Source: Verticillium longisporum (lineage: Eukaryota; Ascomycota; Sordariomycetes; Glomerellales; Plectosphaerellaceae). Taken from it: a stretch of DNA of 64,000 bases. The notes under the pieces were generated by a model that saw nothing but the letters and a program-made list of their open reading frames with translations, did no database searches and had not been told where the DNA came from. The position numbers and the translations under genes were made by a program. The DNA lies in assembly GCA_019188255.1 (NCBI GenBank), contig JAETXT010000002.1:3348001-3412000 (forward strand), read 5' to 3'. Of the stretch, positions 25,241-36,680 are shown one piece after another (position 1 is the first letter of the stretch; every line of letters begins with the position of its first letter).

Positions 25241-26323
25241 TCAAACATCCATAGGCCCACAATGCAGCCCCTGTTGTTGCCTTCCTTCAGTCCACGACAG
25301 CCACGAAGAAAACTGGCCATCAGTGAGCTCAGCGATGCGATCGAGCATGTGGTCTTCCCGGCCCTCGAGAAACCAGAACGGTTTCGTCCTCAGGAGTAGG
25401 ACAAAGCGTGCCATGATGAGGAGCGCCACTGAATCCTTCCGCTGCAGACAGGCCTGAAAGCTATCCATGCGGTACAGCCAGCCGAAGATGATCTTATTGG
25501 ACTTATCGCCGTCGTACATATCGTTGCCACGTCCGTAGGTGGCGTCGTAGACGACCTCGAGACCGTCCACGGCCTGGTCGTAGACGGAAAAGTTGGGGCC
25601 ATCGAGCGAGCCGATCAGCTCGCGCAGCTCCTCAAAGGGGCGGACCGAGTCGATGCGTGGAAAGCCGTGGCATAAGTACGTCGGTCGCGGGTCGACGGAG
25701 AAGTGGGTCACAGGGCCAAAAGGTTCCATGAGCCCAGAAAAGAGGCAATCGTGCCGATACGACTCACGCAGGAGCCGGGTACCGGAGACGAGGGCAGGCC
25801 GGTGCTGAGATGTATCATCACCGACGCTGCAAACGAAGAGATCGTTAGGACTCGAGGGGCCGGCGGCATAGCTACAGTAGCTGAAGAGGAGAGAGGCCAG
25901 GTAGACGGCGCCGCAGTTAGACTCGTCGCAGTTTAGCAGGGTTCGAGCGACTTCGGCGAGGCCTGACGAGACGTAGCATCTAGCGGCTAACAAGTAGTGC
26001 GCTTGCCTATCGTAGTCGTGCGAGTTCAGGTAGGCCAGATGAAAGCCGGCCAGGCCCATGGCGAGGTGAAGCACAAAATGGTGGGCCAGGCTAACCTTCA
26101 TGGCGTTGCGCGCCCATGCCTCACCCCAGGGACCGGTGGGGGTTTCTGCTCGTTACACTACACGTGCTGCGTTAGCCGGGCGGCATCCGGGCATGGAAGG
26201 CTCGGGACTTGGAACCTTGACTTTGCGTCTTTTGCAATTGACACACCCATTCCTGGTTCTACGATGTAGTCGTTTCACGGAAGGCTGTTCGTCTTGGCTG
26301 GTCTGGCCGTTACGTGGCATCAT
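25241..26323 (-). pseudogene. Truncated Zn2Cys6 regulator (UPC2-like C-terminal half)
   Basis: Exon 1 (26323-26216) starts MMPRNGQTSQDEQ and encodes the first half of a zinc cluster, RTRNGCVNCKRRKVK. A 58-nt intron (26215-26158, branch GCTAAC) sits exactly where this family is normally interrupted. Exon 2 opens with CNEQKP, the expected third Cys, but the remaining CxxC..C half and the usual linker are absent. The sequence jumps straight to the middle domain (WARNAMKVSLAHHFVLHLAM ... GREDHMLDRIAELTDGQ), out of frame by one base at the G5 run 26138-26142. One extra C would restore a 341-aa frame, still with only three of six zinc-binding Cys. The C-terminal part resembles UPC2/Pro1-like fungal regulators. 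Most likely an internally deleted, non-DNA-binding relic; a natural dominant-negative form is an alternative if the frame is intact in reality. Confidence 0.65.
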
Positions 26324-29300
26324 TAGGGTAGCAGCCAGTTGTCGAGTGCATGGAGCATGGTCTCAGCACACCGGCAAGTGTGGCATGGTCCTCATGGATG
26401 GAACATGCGGCCGATGAGATGTGCCGAGCCCTCACTCGAGCGAATTTGTGATGGCTCAAATGGACCAGCGGGGAGGATGTAGAGAGAAGCTGTCGCCTTG
26501 GGAAGCGCAACGTTGAGGCGGTCACGGGTGAGTGTGGCCTGCTCCACCCTCTTTCTCGTCGTTTCGTTGGTCAGCTCGAGCTCGAGCATCTGTGGCGGCC
26601 AAGTCACCCAAGCCACAAGGGGCTGGTGGTCAGGAACATGGTCACCGTGGTTCCATGATTTTGTTTGCGGCGTCTGCATCACACAAAATGTCAAGGTTGT
26701 GTTCATCACGTTCGCAGAGTACTCGCTTGAAGTATGATACCTAGGTAGGTAGATAGGCTGATGAGCCAGTTCTCAGCTGGACGAGATCGTCCTTTGCAGG
26801 GGAGCAAATCACACTGCGAACTGTGGGATCTCGGGAAACATAGAGCCCTCCGCAGTAGGTAGCATCCGCAACATGGTGGTCCATGCAATGAGAAAATCAA
26901 CCCATAATGCTCCTGTCCGCAATACGCGACTGGGTGCCTCGACGCGCGCAACTAGGCCACCGGCAGTCGGGCTTACTAGCTCACCTCCGCGCCGTATCGC
27001 AACAAGGTTAACAGTTGGCTTGCTTCTCAGTGTTCCATGGAAGGTCTGCTTCGTGGAGATCTGAACCGTCTTGAGACACGCCCTGTCACTCTCCACGTGA
27101 CCTTTTCCGCACCTTTGCCATGCTGGCAGGGGGGTTTGGGCAGACGTTTATGCGGAGCTGCTTTTCCGAGCCCCCCAATCTCCCCATCAATCATCGTGAA
27201 ACCGACACCAAATGATCGTTTTCCGTGACTCCATCTCACGCATTTGAGTTTTTCTCGTCTTGATTTAGCCTGAGTCGCAGAACACATGCAGCAGATTAGG
27301 TCGTGTCGCCGGGCTCTGGTCCAGTCCGAAGGCGATATCTCACCCACCCGCCCCGTCGCGGCTCCATCGTACTTACCTCTAGTGTACTGTACAAGAACAA
27401 TACCACGTCGTCGTGCCCACGATCCCCAGGGACCCCCGGATCGAGACGAGTAGGCCGCAAATCGGAAATACCTACCTGGCTCCCCATCTGCACATACCCC
27501 GAGCCGCGCTTCTCAGGTGACCGGCGGAGAGAGGCCCCTCCCCCACGGACGGCACGACGTCGACACCGGCCGAATTCATTGGTGGGTAGCATTTTCGAGG
27601 ATCGTCATGAGCCTCTTCTTGGCGCAATCTTTGCAGGTCAGTCGATTGGACATTGCCAAGAGGCGCAGTGACTGTCGCGCAGGGCCGAAAAAGGCGCGAT
27701 TGATTGACATGGCCGACTGCGGGAAGGTGAGGGGACTGCCAACGGCACATTCTCGACAGCCATGGAGGAATTCATGCCGAGCTCGTCGTGGACGAGGACA
27801 GGTAGTGGAAGAACTTTGGGGGGCAAGGCTTGGTTGGCTTGGCTGGCTGGCTGGCTGGATGCCCGCAAAACCAGTCAACTCGTGAACACGACGCGCGATG
27901 GTAAGGCCTGCGAAATGACACCTGGGAATGGACAAATGCATGACGGGCTCATCAGGCAAGCATACCCATCCTTCCTCCACACCCCAAAGGTCATGTACAA
28001 TGGTCCATGCCCACGACGGCTGGCACGTTGGCGACGCCTCGTTTGGAGGGGGGGTAAGCTGTCACCAATGGTCTGGAACCTGTAACCTGCAACCTGATGC
28101 CGATGAGACGAGTGGACGGAATGGCAACGTGGTGGCTGAACGAACACCGATTTGGGTGGCCTCCCCAAGTCCTTTGCCTAAGTGCAGCCAGTCGACAGGG
28201 AGTTTTTCCGTCGAACGGGGACATGCTTAGGACCAAGCCACCACGCCGTATCGGGAAGACAGGCGTAGCGAGAGGGTTGGTTTTGCAACTTCGCCTGGCC
28301 GTGAGCTCCTCTGTCATCACGTTTGTCACGCGCCGCCTGACAGGGCGCGTCAGGGGGGGGGGCCGGGGATGGCGACTTTGTACCTACACTTACTTGTGTA
28401 CCACTCACATATCAGTGGGTTCACTTGTTAGATGGGCGGTGGTTCATGAGGGGGGAATGATAAGTCGCAGGTGGGTGTGACAGTGGGTATCGTCTAGCCA
28501 GTGCCAAAAGTCAATCTTAGCTTTCACCACGTTTATCCCTGCGCTTTTCGACGGGCGCGATCCTCCCGTCGTGGCCCCTCTCCAGCTGTTCATCGTTAGT
28601 CCCTCCTCCTCTCCTCCTCACTCTCCTCCATTCCTCCACTTCTCCACATATCCACTGAGCCGAGGCTTGAGCAGACGTGTAGGCGGGCGAGCTTTCACTC
28701 AAGCCAAAGTGCTAAACGATCACCCTCTTGTGTCTCGTAGCCATGACAAACGCCGTGACAGCAATACAGATTCATAACGCAAAACCGTCTCTCGGTATTC
28801 TTCGTGATGCAGTGTGCCCCCATGTACCTAGTCCTTCTTCTGATGCTCGTGTTCCTTGTCAGCCTGCAACTACGTGGTACCATGTACTCAGGATGCCAGC
28901 AAGATCCCCACTCCCACCTTACAGGCAAAACCAACGTGGTCGGTGTGTGAGGGACCCTCCATTGATGCACTGCATGGCCAACCACGACACCCAGGCCGTG
29001 CAGGGGTGGGTGGTCTCAATCTCGGGGGGCTTTACCAGATGCAGTAGTCGGCGTACCGCGGATGGCAAATCTCGAGCCTCCCACACTCGCCCTGCACCTC
29101 GAGAGCAGAGGCACAGCGTAGGCGGACCAAGTGGGCCACATGGGGAGGGCCAAGTTCACTTAAGCTCTTCCAAGATGATTCAAGCTCAATCCAAGGCGAA
29201 TTAAGCTCTTTGTTAAGCTTCCGCACATGTTCCCCGCTGCACCCAGCTACCGTGGTCTTTAAGCTTATCTCCTTGTCTTTCGTTTGTTCCGTTGCCCCAG

Positions 29301-30357
29301 TCCTTGTTCTGCCTTTGCCTCTGCTTGATCTTTTCCCCATTTCTCGCGGGTAAATGACTGGCGTACGGCTGTGCTGCTGCTGCTGCTGGTCCTATTCCGA
29401 TGCCCTTGTCCTTTCGTCTGGTCTGGTCTTCCTTGGCCCTGCAGGCAAGCTAACAGAAGACTGCTGCAATCCTCATCAGACTGGCACCTGAAATTTGTCC
29501 AGACCAATGTGCTCCGTGCTCTCCTAGTCACTGATTTTAACGCTTGCAGCCATCGCCCTCTTTCGCCCTGTGCTTCCCATTGTGAAGAAGACAACGTCTG
29601 CGTCTGAGACCGAGTTGGCGACACACAAGCGCTACTCAGGCCCGGACTGTGTGGCTTTCCTCCTCCCCCTGGAAGATCCCCCCCCCCGCATCGACCAATA
29701 CCGTTGTGCTGTGCTCTAGGCTGATCGTCTTGGCATCCACCTTCAGCGTCTTCCCGTCAGCAGGACGCGAAATGCCAAGCACATCGCGCCGGAGGAGGGG
29801 TGGTAGGGATCATCTGCCGCACCAGTCACTCCCAGTGGGAGGAGCCAGGGAGACGCCATGCTGCGATCCGAATGGTGGAAAATACTCATGGAAAATTCAC
29901 CTTCCGTCTACTCGGTTTGCGGCTCGATTGTCTGGGGTCGAGTCTGGGGGGGTGGAGGGCGATGGCTGACGAACGGGGGCCCTAGGAGGCTGGCTTTGGT
30001 GATGATCAGGCATGTTGCCCTTGTTTGGCCAGATGCTCCCTCAGGCCCATGCAACACTATGTCCGAAGCCCGACTATTTGAGATGTGGAGAGATGCCCCA
30101 GGTTCCCCCAAAAGATCGCTCCCCATCCCATCTGGCAGCAGGCGTCTCAGATCATATATCAAGGACACCTCCTCCCTCCATCTTGGGAGTCTTTCCTCTC
30201 GTGTCCTCCACCGCCCTCCAACAACCCAAATCGGTCCTCTGCTACCCTGCACCCTCGCAAGGTCCAGACAAGGAAAGACAGATCGTCCTTCCCCTACCCG
30301 GTCGACAATTCAGTACGCCATCTCTAGCGGCAGCACCTCTACGGACAGTCGCCCAGC
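26324..30357. other. Long gene-free region upstream of the hexose transporter
   Basis: About 4 kb. All open frames are short and overlap on both strands without domain character. The region is GC-rich, with G- and C-runs and a GGCT tandem at about 27838-27858. From about 28560 it alternates pyrimidine-rich tracts. It may hold an extended promoter or a non-coding transcript; sequence alone cannot show which. Confidence 0.4.
29932..29957 (+). promoter_or_regulatory. Cluster of CreA/Cre1-like sites (SYGGRG)
   Basis: CTGGGG at 29932-29937, CTGGGG at 29944-29949 and GTGGAG at 29952-29957 all fit the carbon-catabolite repressor consensus SYGGRG within 26 bp. They lie about 400 bp before the start of the hexose transporter, a gene class commonly under glucose control. 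The motif is short and frequent in GC-rich DNA, so this is suggestive only. Confidence 0.3.
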
Positions 30358-32152
30358 ATGGTTGTCTCCATCCTCAAGAAGATCGTCCACAATGAGGCGA
30401 TGCAAACTGATCCCCATGAGATCTACTCATGGAGGGTCCTCGCCCTTGCCTGCTCGGCCTGTTTCGGTGCCATGTCCTTCGGCTGGGACAGTTCCGTCAT
30501 TGGCGGCGTTGTCGTCATGAAGCCTTTCCAGGAGTAGGTCCACCACTTACTCGCCTCCTTGTTACTACCGGCAACACGGAGTGCTGACCTCTTTGCAGGG
30601 ATTACGGTCTGATTGACGGCGTCACCAACAATGTCAAGGACGCCAACCTGGCAGCCAACATCGTCTCGACCCTCCAGGCCGGATGTTTCGTTGGTGCCAT
30701 CGCCGCTTCGCCCATCACTGACAAGTGGGGCCGCAAGAAGGCTCTACTCGGAACTTCTCTCATCATCTGCATCGGTGTCATCATGCAGGCTGCTTCTCTC
30801 GGTCATCTCGCCCCCATCTTCGTCGGTCGCTACATTGCCGGTCTCGGTGACGTAGCCACCACCTCTGTCAACCAGCTGTACATCTCTGAGAACGCTCCCC
30901 GTTCCATCCGTGGTCTCCTCACAGGTCTCTATCAGCTCTTCATCGTCACGGGCATGATGATTGCCTTCTGGGTCAACTACGGCGCCGCCCTCCACGCCAC
31001 TGGAAAGACCATGTACATCATTCCTCTGACGCTTCAGGGTCTTCCTTCGCTTCTCCTCTTCGTCTGCATGTTCTTCGCCCCCGAGTCTCCTCGATGGTTG
31101 GCTCGCATGGATCGCTGGGAGGAGGCCAAGTCCACTCTTGCCAAGCTCCGTAACCTACCCGAGACTCACTCCTACGTTCAGGAGGAGTTCCGTGAGATCC
31201 AGGAGCAGCTTGAGCATGAGCGCATCATCGCCGGTGACGCCACCTTCGGCAACCTCATGCGCGAGATGTGGACCATCAAGGGTAACCGCAACCGTGCCCT
31301 GATCTCCGTCGTTCTCATGATCTGCCAGGTGAGCCTTGTTTCCTGCTGTGCCGAATCACAACGCCCGTACTGACAGTCTGAGTAGCAAATGACCGGTACC
31401 AACGCCATCAACACCTACGCCCCCGTCATCTTCAAGAACCTCGGTCTCACCGGTACTACCGTCCCTCTCCTAGGCACCGGTATCTACGGTATCGTCAAGG
31501 TCCTTGCTTGCGTCGCCTTCCTGCTGTTCGCCGCCGACTCCCTTGGTCGCCGCAAGTCACTCCTCTGGACCGCCATTGCTCAGGGTCTCTGCATGTTCTA
31601 CATTGGTCTCTACGTCCGCATCTCGCCTCCCAAGGAGGGCCAGGACGTTCCCCCTCAGGGCTACATGGCTCTTGTCGCCATCTTCCTCTTCGCCGCCTTC
31701 TTCCAGTACGGCTGGGGCCGTAAGTTTTTCCCTCGTAACACTGCCCGTTGTCTCGCCTTGTACTAACACGGCATATAGCCGCGTGCTGGATCTACGTCTC
31801 TGAGATTCCCTCTGCTCGTCTCCGTTCCATGAACGTTGCCCTCGCCGCCGCCACCCAGTGGCTCTTCAACTTTGTCGTCGCCAGGAGTGTCCCTGTCATG
31901 CTCGCCACTGTCGGCCGCGCCGGTTACGGCACGTACATGATCTTCGGATCCTTCGCCTTCTCCATGTTCATCTTTGTCTGGTTCTTCGTCCCCGAGACCA
32001 AGGGTCTCTCTCTCGAACGCATGGACGAGCTCTTTGGCGTCACCGAGGTCGCTGCCAAGTCCACCGACAGCCTCAACGAGCGCGACAGCAAGAACGGCGC
32101 CGAGGTTCAGATTGATGAGCCGTACGCGCCCAGCCGCAACGACAAGGTCTAA
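30358..32152 (+). CDS. MFS hexose transporter (sugar porter family)
   Basis: Exons 30358-30533, 30599-31328, 31386-31719 and 31779-32152; 537 aa, all junctions in frame. Twelve hydrophobic segments are evident. Sugar-porter signatures are present: [17 protein letters not shown] in TM1, [10 protein letters not shown] in the loop after TM2, [22 protein letters not shown] before TM5, PESPRWL and the repeated [21 protein letters not shown] in TM7, and the terminal [15 protein letters not shown]. These fit fungal proton-coupled glucose/hexose permeases of the plasma membrane; sugar specificity and affinity are not inferable. Codon use is biased toward C-ending codons (GGTCTC, GTCGTC), suggesting strong expression. 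The long upstream gene-free stretch may carry carbon regulation. Confidence 0.93.
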
Positions 32153-32898
32153 GCGATTCCCCTGGTGGGGGATGTTTTCGTGTGCCTCTGTTTGGGATTG
32201 TGCGAGAGATTACATGTCGTCGACACAAAGTCTGATACCTATACACTGTTTAGCGTGCGGAGACTAGCTGTTGACGAGGATTGAGATAGCTAATCGAGTT
32301 TGAGCGTCTATGACCATGCATCCGGATCTTGATTGTGACTGGTCGTGGAGTGAAGCAGTGCCGTGCCGAGTCAGGTCGCGGAGTTCGTCGGTAATTCAGC
32401 CTACCTAGGACACGTCCACAATATTTACCTCGACAACCTGATGTGTGGGACAGCTACGACACTAGTTTATTTTTCCGTCATATCAGAACATACGCTCGAT
32501 CATGCAGACAGGGAGAGGAAGGGAAGCCGTGCACAGCTCACTTCATCAAGGGCTGGTGATACACGGATGCACTACTCTTCCATAGCCCACAATTGCATGT
32601 GTTATCCTTGTCCAAGTGCCGATGACCCTGATTCCTGCTCCCAAGTGCATAAGTGGTACGTTGAAGTGGGAATGCTGAACACCAACACCCGCATTCACGA
32701 TCGATGTCGGATGGACAGATGAAGCTCAGTAATCATTGACATTTATGAGCACGATCAACTTATATAACTCGTCAAGCACAATCGGAGTGCACCAATTGAG
32801 TGTCTTATATCTACTTCGTTTTCGCGAGCTCTGGCACGCATGCATGTTGTCCATCTTGGATGCTAAGAACAGTGTCCAAGCCTGGAGTGACAAGCGAG
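32153..32898. other. Intergenic region
   Basis: 3' flank of the hexose transporter and of the leftward Cys-rich gene (tail to tail). No other feature seen. Confidence 0.45.
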
Positions 32899-33475
32899 TC
32901 ATCTTTGACCTGCCTTGAATACTCGTTGATTTGATTCAAGTCGGATCGTAAGTTTGTCGACGACACCATTGACTTGAGCACATCTGAAACCCGAGCTCGA
33001 GGTGCTGTCCTCTGTTCTTTTTTCAGCTCCAGTACACAACGGAAGAAAATAGGGGAACTGACTCTGGCACAATCCGTAGCAGCAGGGGCCGCGAGCACCA
33101 GTGAAAAGGGGTGGACATTCCGCTATTGGCATCTTTAGCGTTCGGGCCGTCTCTTTGTTGGTCTTTCGAATACGTACCGCCCCAATTTGGCGTGCTGTTG
33201 TTACAAACGTCGCATTTTCCCTCTGCGTATGCCAGCTATCAGGCCAGTCTCCTTCGAGGAATTTGTCAAGGAATGGTGATGAGTGATTGTCACTCACTGT
33301 TACACCTGTTTGACACGCATTGGATGTCATGAGTACACGGGTCTGATAATGTTAGTGCTCAGATGAAATCGACTGGAGGAGATGTTTGGGGCGGGTCACC
33401 AAACTGTACGCCTTTGTTCACCATCGCAGAGCCCAGAACGGCAAACCCAGCAACGACGACTGTAGAAAACTTCAT
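32899..33475 (-). CDS. Small secreted cysteine-rich protein, four exons (new gene model)
   Basis: Reconstructed from splice signals; no single open frame shows it. Exons (minus): 33475-33400, 33342-33298, 33222-33178 and 33122-32899; introns 57, 75 and 55 nt, with GTGACC..CACTAACATTATCAG, GTGAGT..CGCAG and GTACGT..AATAG ends. The sum is 390 nt, 129 codons plus stop. Residues 1-17 form a signal peptide (MKFSTVVVAGFAVLGSA). Exons 2 and 3, both 45 nt and phase 1, carry DPCTHDIQCVSNRC and KGKCDVCNNS. Exon 4 carries ECPPLFTGARGPCCYGLC. There are eleven Cys in total. The CxxxxxCxxxxC / CxxC / CC spacing recalls knottin-like or EGF-like disulphide peptides, but I recognise no named family. Two TATAAG boxes lie about 90-105 bp upstream. 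An effector, antimicrobial or wall peptide are all possible. The final exon's end is the least certain part. Confidence 0.6.
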
Positions 33476-33558
33476 TGTTGGTTGCTTAAGAAAACGCGGT
33501 CAACTATGGGTGAGGTGCGAGTCAGGTGCGGCAATGGGTAACCAGACAGCCCAACCTC

Positions 33559-33582
33559 CTCTACTTATACCTCTACTTATAC
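33559..33582 (-). promoter_or_regulatory. Duplicated TATA box upstream of the Cys-rich gene
   Basis: A perfect 12-bp direct repeat (plus strand CTCTACTTATAC at 33559-33570 and 33571-33582) puts two TATAAG elements on the minus strand, about 90 and 100 bp before the ATG at 33475. This spacing suits a fungal core promoter and supports the reality of the gene. Confidence 0.5.
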
Positions 33583-34796
33583 AGTGGCGGTCTCGGCAAA
33601 GGGTTTCTTGATTGACCAGTGCACACCACACTCGGAGACTTCGTGTTGCACGATAGTCTAGAAATGAAGAGAATCCGTATCAATATCTTTTGACTTCGAG
33701 TAGGGCACTGACAGAGAGCAAACCCTCCGAAGTAGGGGCGCTAAAAGAACCCTCAGCCTAGTTGGGACCATAGCCCACACATATTACGGGCCTAGGAAGA
33801 ACGGATCTATGACATGACCTTCAGGTTTGGTGGTCCGATTTGGCGGCCCAAATGAATCAGACCACGAAAGACAATGCCGCAAGTGCCAAAAGTTGAGCTG
33901 GCGTAACGGCGCCGCCGGTGATGCCGGGGTATCTCGCGATCCTGGTTTGAGATCGACACCGTATATTGAGAGTTTATTTTGGCTGATCGCTGTTACCTCC
34001 TATCCTTTTCAATTTCAGTAAAAATCCTCGAATCACCCTTGCCCCGCACGTCCTTGCATGTCAATCCCGCCGGCTCGGCAGATCAGGTAGCCGGAACCTT
34101 CTGCGCGTCTAAGGATCCGGAGCTGGAAGATGCAACCTGGGCATTGTATCTAGCCGAGGACATCTTGTTCGTTTATGCTTGATTGGCGGGTAATGCCTCC
34201 TAATCTCGATCACGACTAAAGTTTGGCGGCATGCCAATTTGAATCGCAAGCGACGCACGCCATGGTTATCAGTATTTCCGGCATCAGAAGTCCAGTCCTG
34301 TCGAGGTATCTATCCACGAACACGGTCCCTGTTGTGAGTAAGTTTTCCAAGACACGAGCACACGGTCCTCCTTTCGTCAGACAGACCCCTTTGATTTTAT
34401 CTTGATACCTCCTTTCGTGTCTTTCGTTTCATACTTCAAAGCAAGTATTGGGTCCGAAGCGTGCTAGTCCGATTCTCAGGATATAAGATCTCACTCCCAT
34501 GAGCCTGCCCCTCGAGCTTCTTCTCTTCCTCTTGAGACACTAAGCTCGGTTGTGGCATCAGTCGCCTTCGTGAATAGTACCGCTTGACCTTGTAGCATTT
34601 TGGATGGGCCTGTCAGAGATCTTTTGACCCAAAAGCGCAGTGCACAAACCAATTAAGATTATACTTCTCCAAACATGCTAACACATCGCTTGAGGCCCAT
34701 GCAAACCCACTCCAATGCCAAATCATTGCCCCCAGTCATGAATTACAATCCGAAATCAATATCCCGCAGCAGCGCCCCTCTAATAACGCAGACGCC
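33583..34796. other. Intergenic region
   Basis: Upstream flank of the Cys-rich gene and 3' flank of the leftward cerato-platanin gene. Moderately AT-rich; only short frames without character. Confidence 0.45.
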
Positions 34797-35326
34797 TCAG
34801 AGGCCGCACTTGCTCTTGTTGACCTGCTTGGAGCTGGCATCGACACGGCCGAGCTTGACAGCCTGTCCACCGGTGAGGGCGTTCATGGCGTCGAGGGCAA
34901 TGTTGAAGCCATTGGCCGAGTGGTCGATGGCGAGGACATTGATGGTGCGTCCGTTGTAGCTGAGCTCCCAGCAGGTGCCGCACTGATTTACACCTTTTTA
35001 GAGGGGTTGAGCATGGAAAACGCAATACTGGTGCACTTACGTTGGGCGAGTTCCAACCAGCGACGGCGGGCGCGCCACCGATGTAGGGGAACTTCTTGAC
35101 CTGCTTTTGGGTCTGCCAGCCGTAGCGGGTGATGAGGCCGTTGGCGCCGTCGGAGCAGCTGACGGCAGTCAGAGAGCGTGAGCCGTCGTCGTAGCCCTTG
35201 TCGTAGGAGACTACATGGGTGTTAGTATGCTTTAGACGAAGGGCTGTTGGAGATGGGAATCATACCAGAGGCGGCCGAGGCGGCAGTGGCAACGGTGAAG
35301 ATGGCGAGGAGGTTGGACAGCTGCAT
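34797..35326 (-). CDS. Cerato-platanin family secreted protein
   Basis: Exons (minus) 35326-35266, 35210-35041 and 34982-34797 (introns 55 and 58 nt); 138 aa, the family's normal size. The signal peptide is [18 protein letters not shown], cut before SVSYD. The mature protein shows the cerato-platanin pattern: [20 protein letters not shown] at the start, then [39 protein letters not shown] and a last Cys in KSKCGL, giving the four conserved Cys. Members (Sm1, Epl1, SnodProt1, cerato-platanin) are abundant extracellular double-psi-barrel proteins that bind chitin fragments, loosen cellulose and are recognised by plants as elicitors. A TATAAA box sits on the minus strand at 35495-35500, about 170 bp upstream. 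The gene appears intact. Confidence 0.95.
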
Positions 35327-35494
35327 GTTGGAAGTTGAGGGGTGATTGAACTGTGAGATTATTCAAAAAGTATGATTCGAAGGTGAAAGCGAATGTGTTG
35401 TGGTGTTGAAAGCAAATGTTGTGATTGTTTGACCAGGGTGGTGATGGCGTGATGAAGAGACGAGAACAACTTTGAGCAGCATCGACTCTGCTCC

Positions 35495-35500
35495 TTTATA
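35495..35500 (-). promoter_or_regulatory. TATA box of the cerato-platanin gene
   Basis: Plus strand tttata (minus TATAAA), about 170 bp from the start codon. Between it and the ATG is a CAA/CACA-rich leader typical of strongly expressed fungal genes. Confidence 0.5.
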
Positions 35501-36680
35501 CTCAACAAGACGAGCAGATCATCAACAGATCTGGGCCTTGATAGCTAAGTCTCCGAGGCATCGCGACAATCAGCTGATGGCTAAGCCGAAGCTGGTCATC
35601 GCTGCGTCACGCGGCCTAGCAACATCCACAGACAGACAGCCTACCTTACTTCGTATCGTGTGGTGAGACCTCGCTCATTCGTTGTCGGCCTAGTCGCACC
35701 CGGCATTGTCGCGCAGTCGCCTCCTCGTCAGCGGACGGCTACGCCGTGGCCACGACTTGACGTCCTTTGGACAGAACAAAAATAGACCTTTCGCGTGCCA
35801 CTCCAGGCCCCATACGACATGGCCCGACCGCCTAGCTCGGCTGTAGGACCTTTTCCCCCATGCTACCCCAGCTCGTGTTAGCGGGCCGCAAGGCCCTGTA
35901 AATGGCCCGGGCCCTACAGGCCGTGCAAGCTAGGCCTCTCGTATTCGAGCTCACAGCAACTTGGAGAGCGCTGCCAGCACAGCGCCGCTGTGGCCAATTC
36001 GGGGCCTTTTTACGATGTTCCTTGTGGGGATGGGGGGGGGGGAGGATCGAGCACGCTTGTGGAATGCAGTGCGCCTAGCTCAGCGCCTCGGCGGGAAGTG
36101 GTGATCATTTGTACGGTACAGCCAGTGCCGACAATCCGACTTGTCATGCCTCGCCTGACGTCGAATCGCTCCCTGTCGACTGCTGCCGTAGGAGTTGTCG
36201 TCCGAGAGACTCGTCCGTGGCAAGGTAGATGCGTCGATCAGATGCATCGTCATGCAGTGAACACCGCCTCGCTCTAGGTCAATCAAGAGTCCTGAATGCT
36301 CCTGAAACTAGAAGGTTGGAACGGAGCATGAGAACAAGTCCGCTTTTTATCGGACGAAGCTGGATTCGTCCGTGGATTAACTGGCAGCGTTCGTCGCAGT
36401 GCAGATACGATAGCGGCGATCCCACGTTCACGCGCACGACTGAGGCAAATCGGATATTGGCGAGGGTCATGGCCATATTTGGGCCCGTTATTTCAGACAG
36501 ATTTTTCGTTCATATTCTAATCGAATGGGGTATCATCGCTCAAAAGGCTATGCCAAAATTCTTTTCTCTGACTATTCACCTGCTTCCCCGCCGTCTCCGC
36601 GATCGAGATCCCCGCGAAGCACCGTCAAGCTCAAAATTCCCCAGAAATTCACAGCAACTGCTTCGCCGTGGTCCACGCCA
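35501..36680. other. Intergenic region
   Basis: About 1.2 kb with no gene; contains a G8-plus run at about 36031-36043. Apparent frames at its right end run into the antisense of the MFS gene. Confidence 0.45.
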
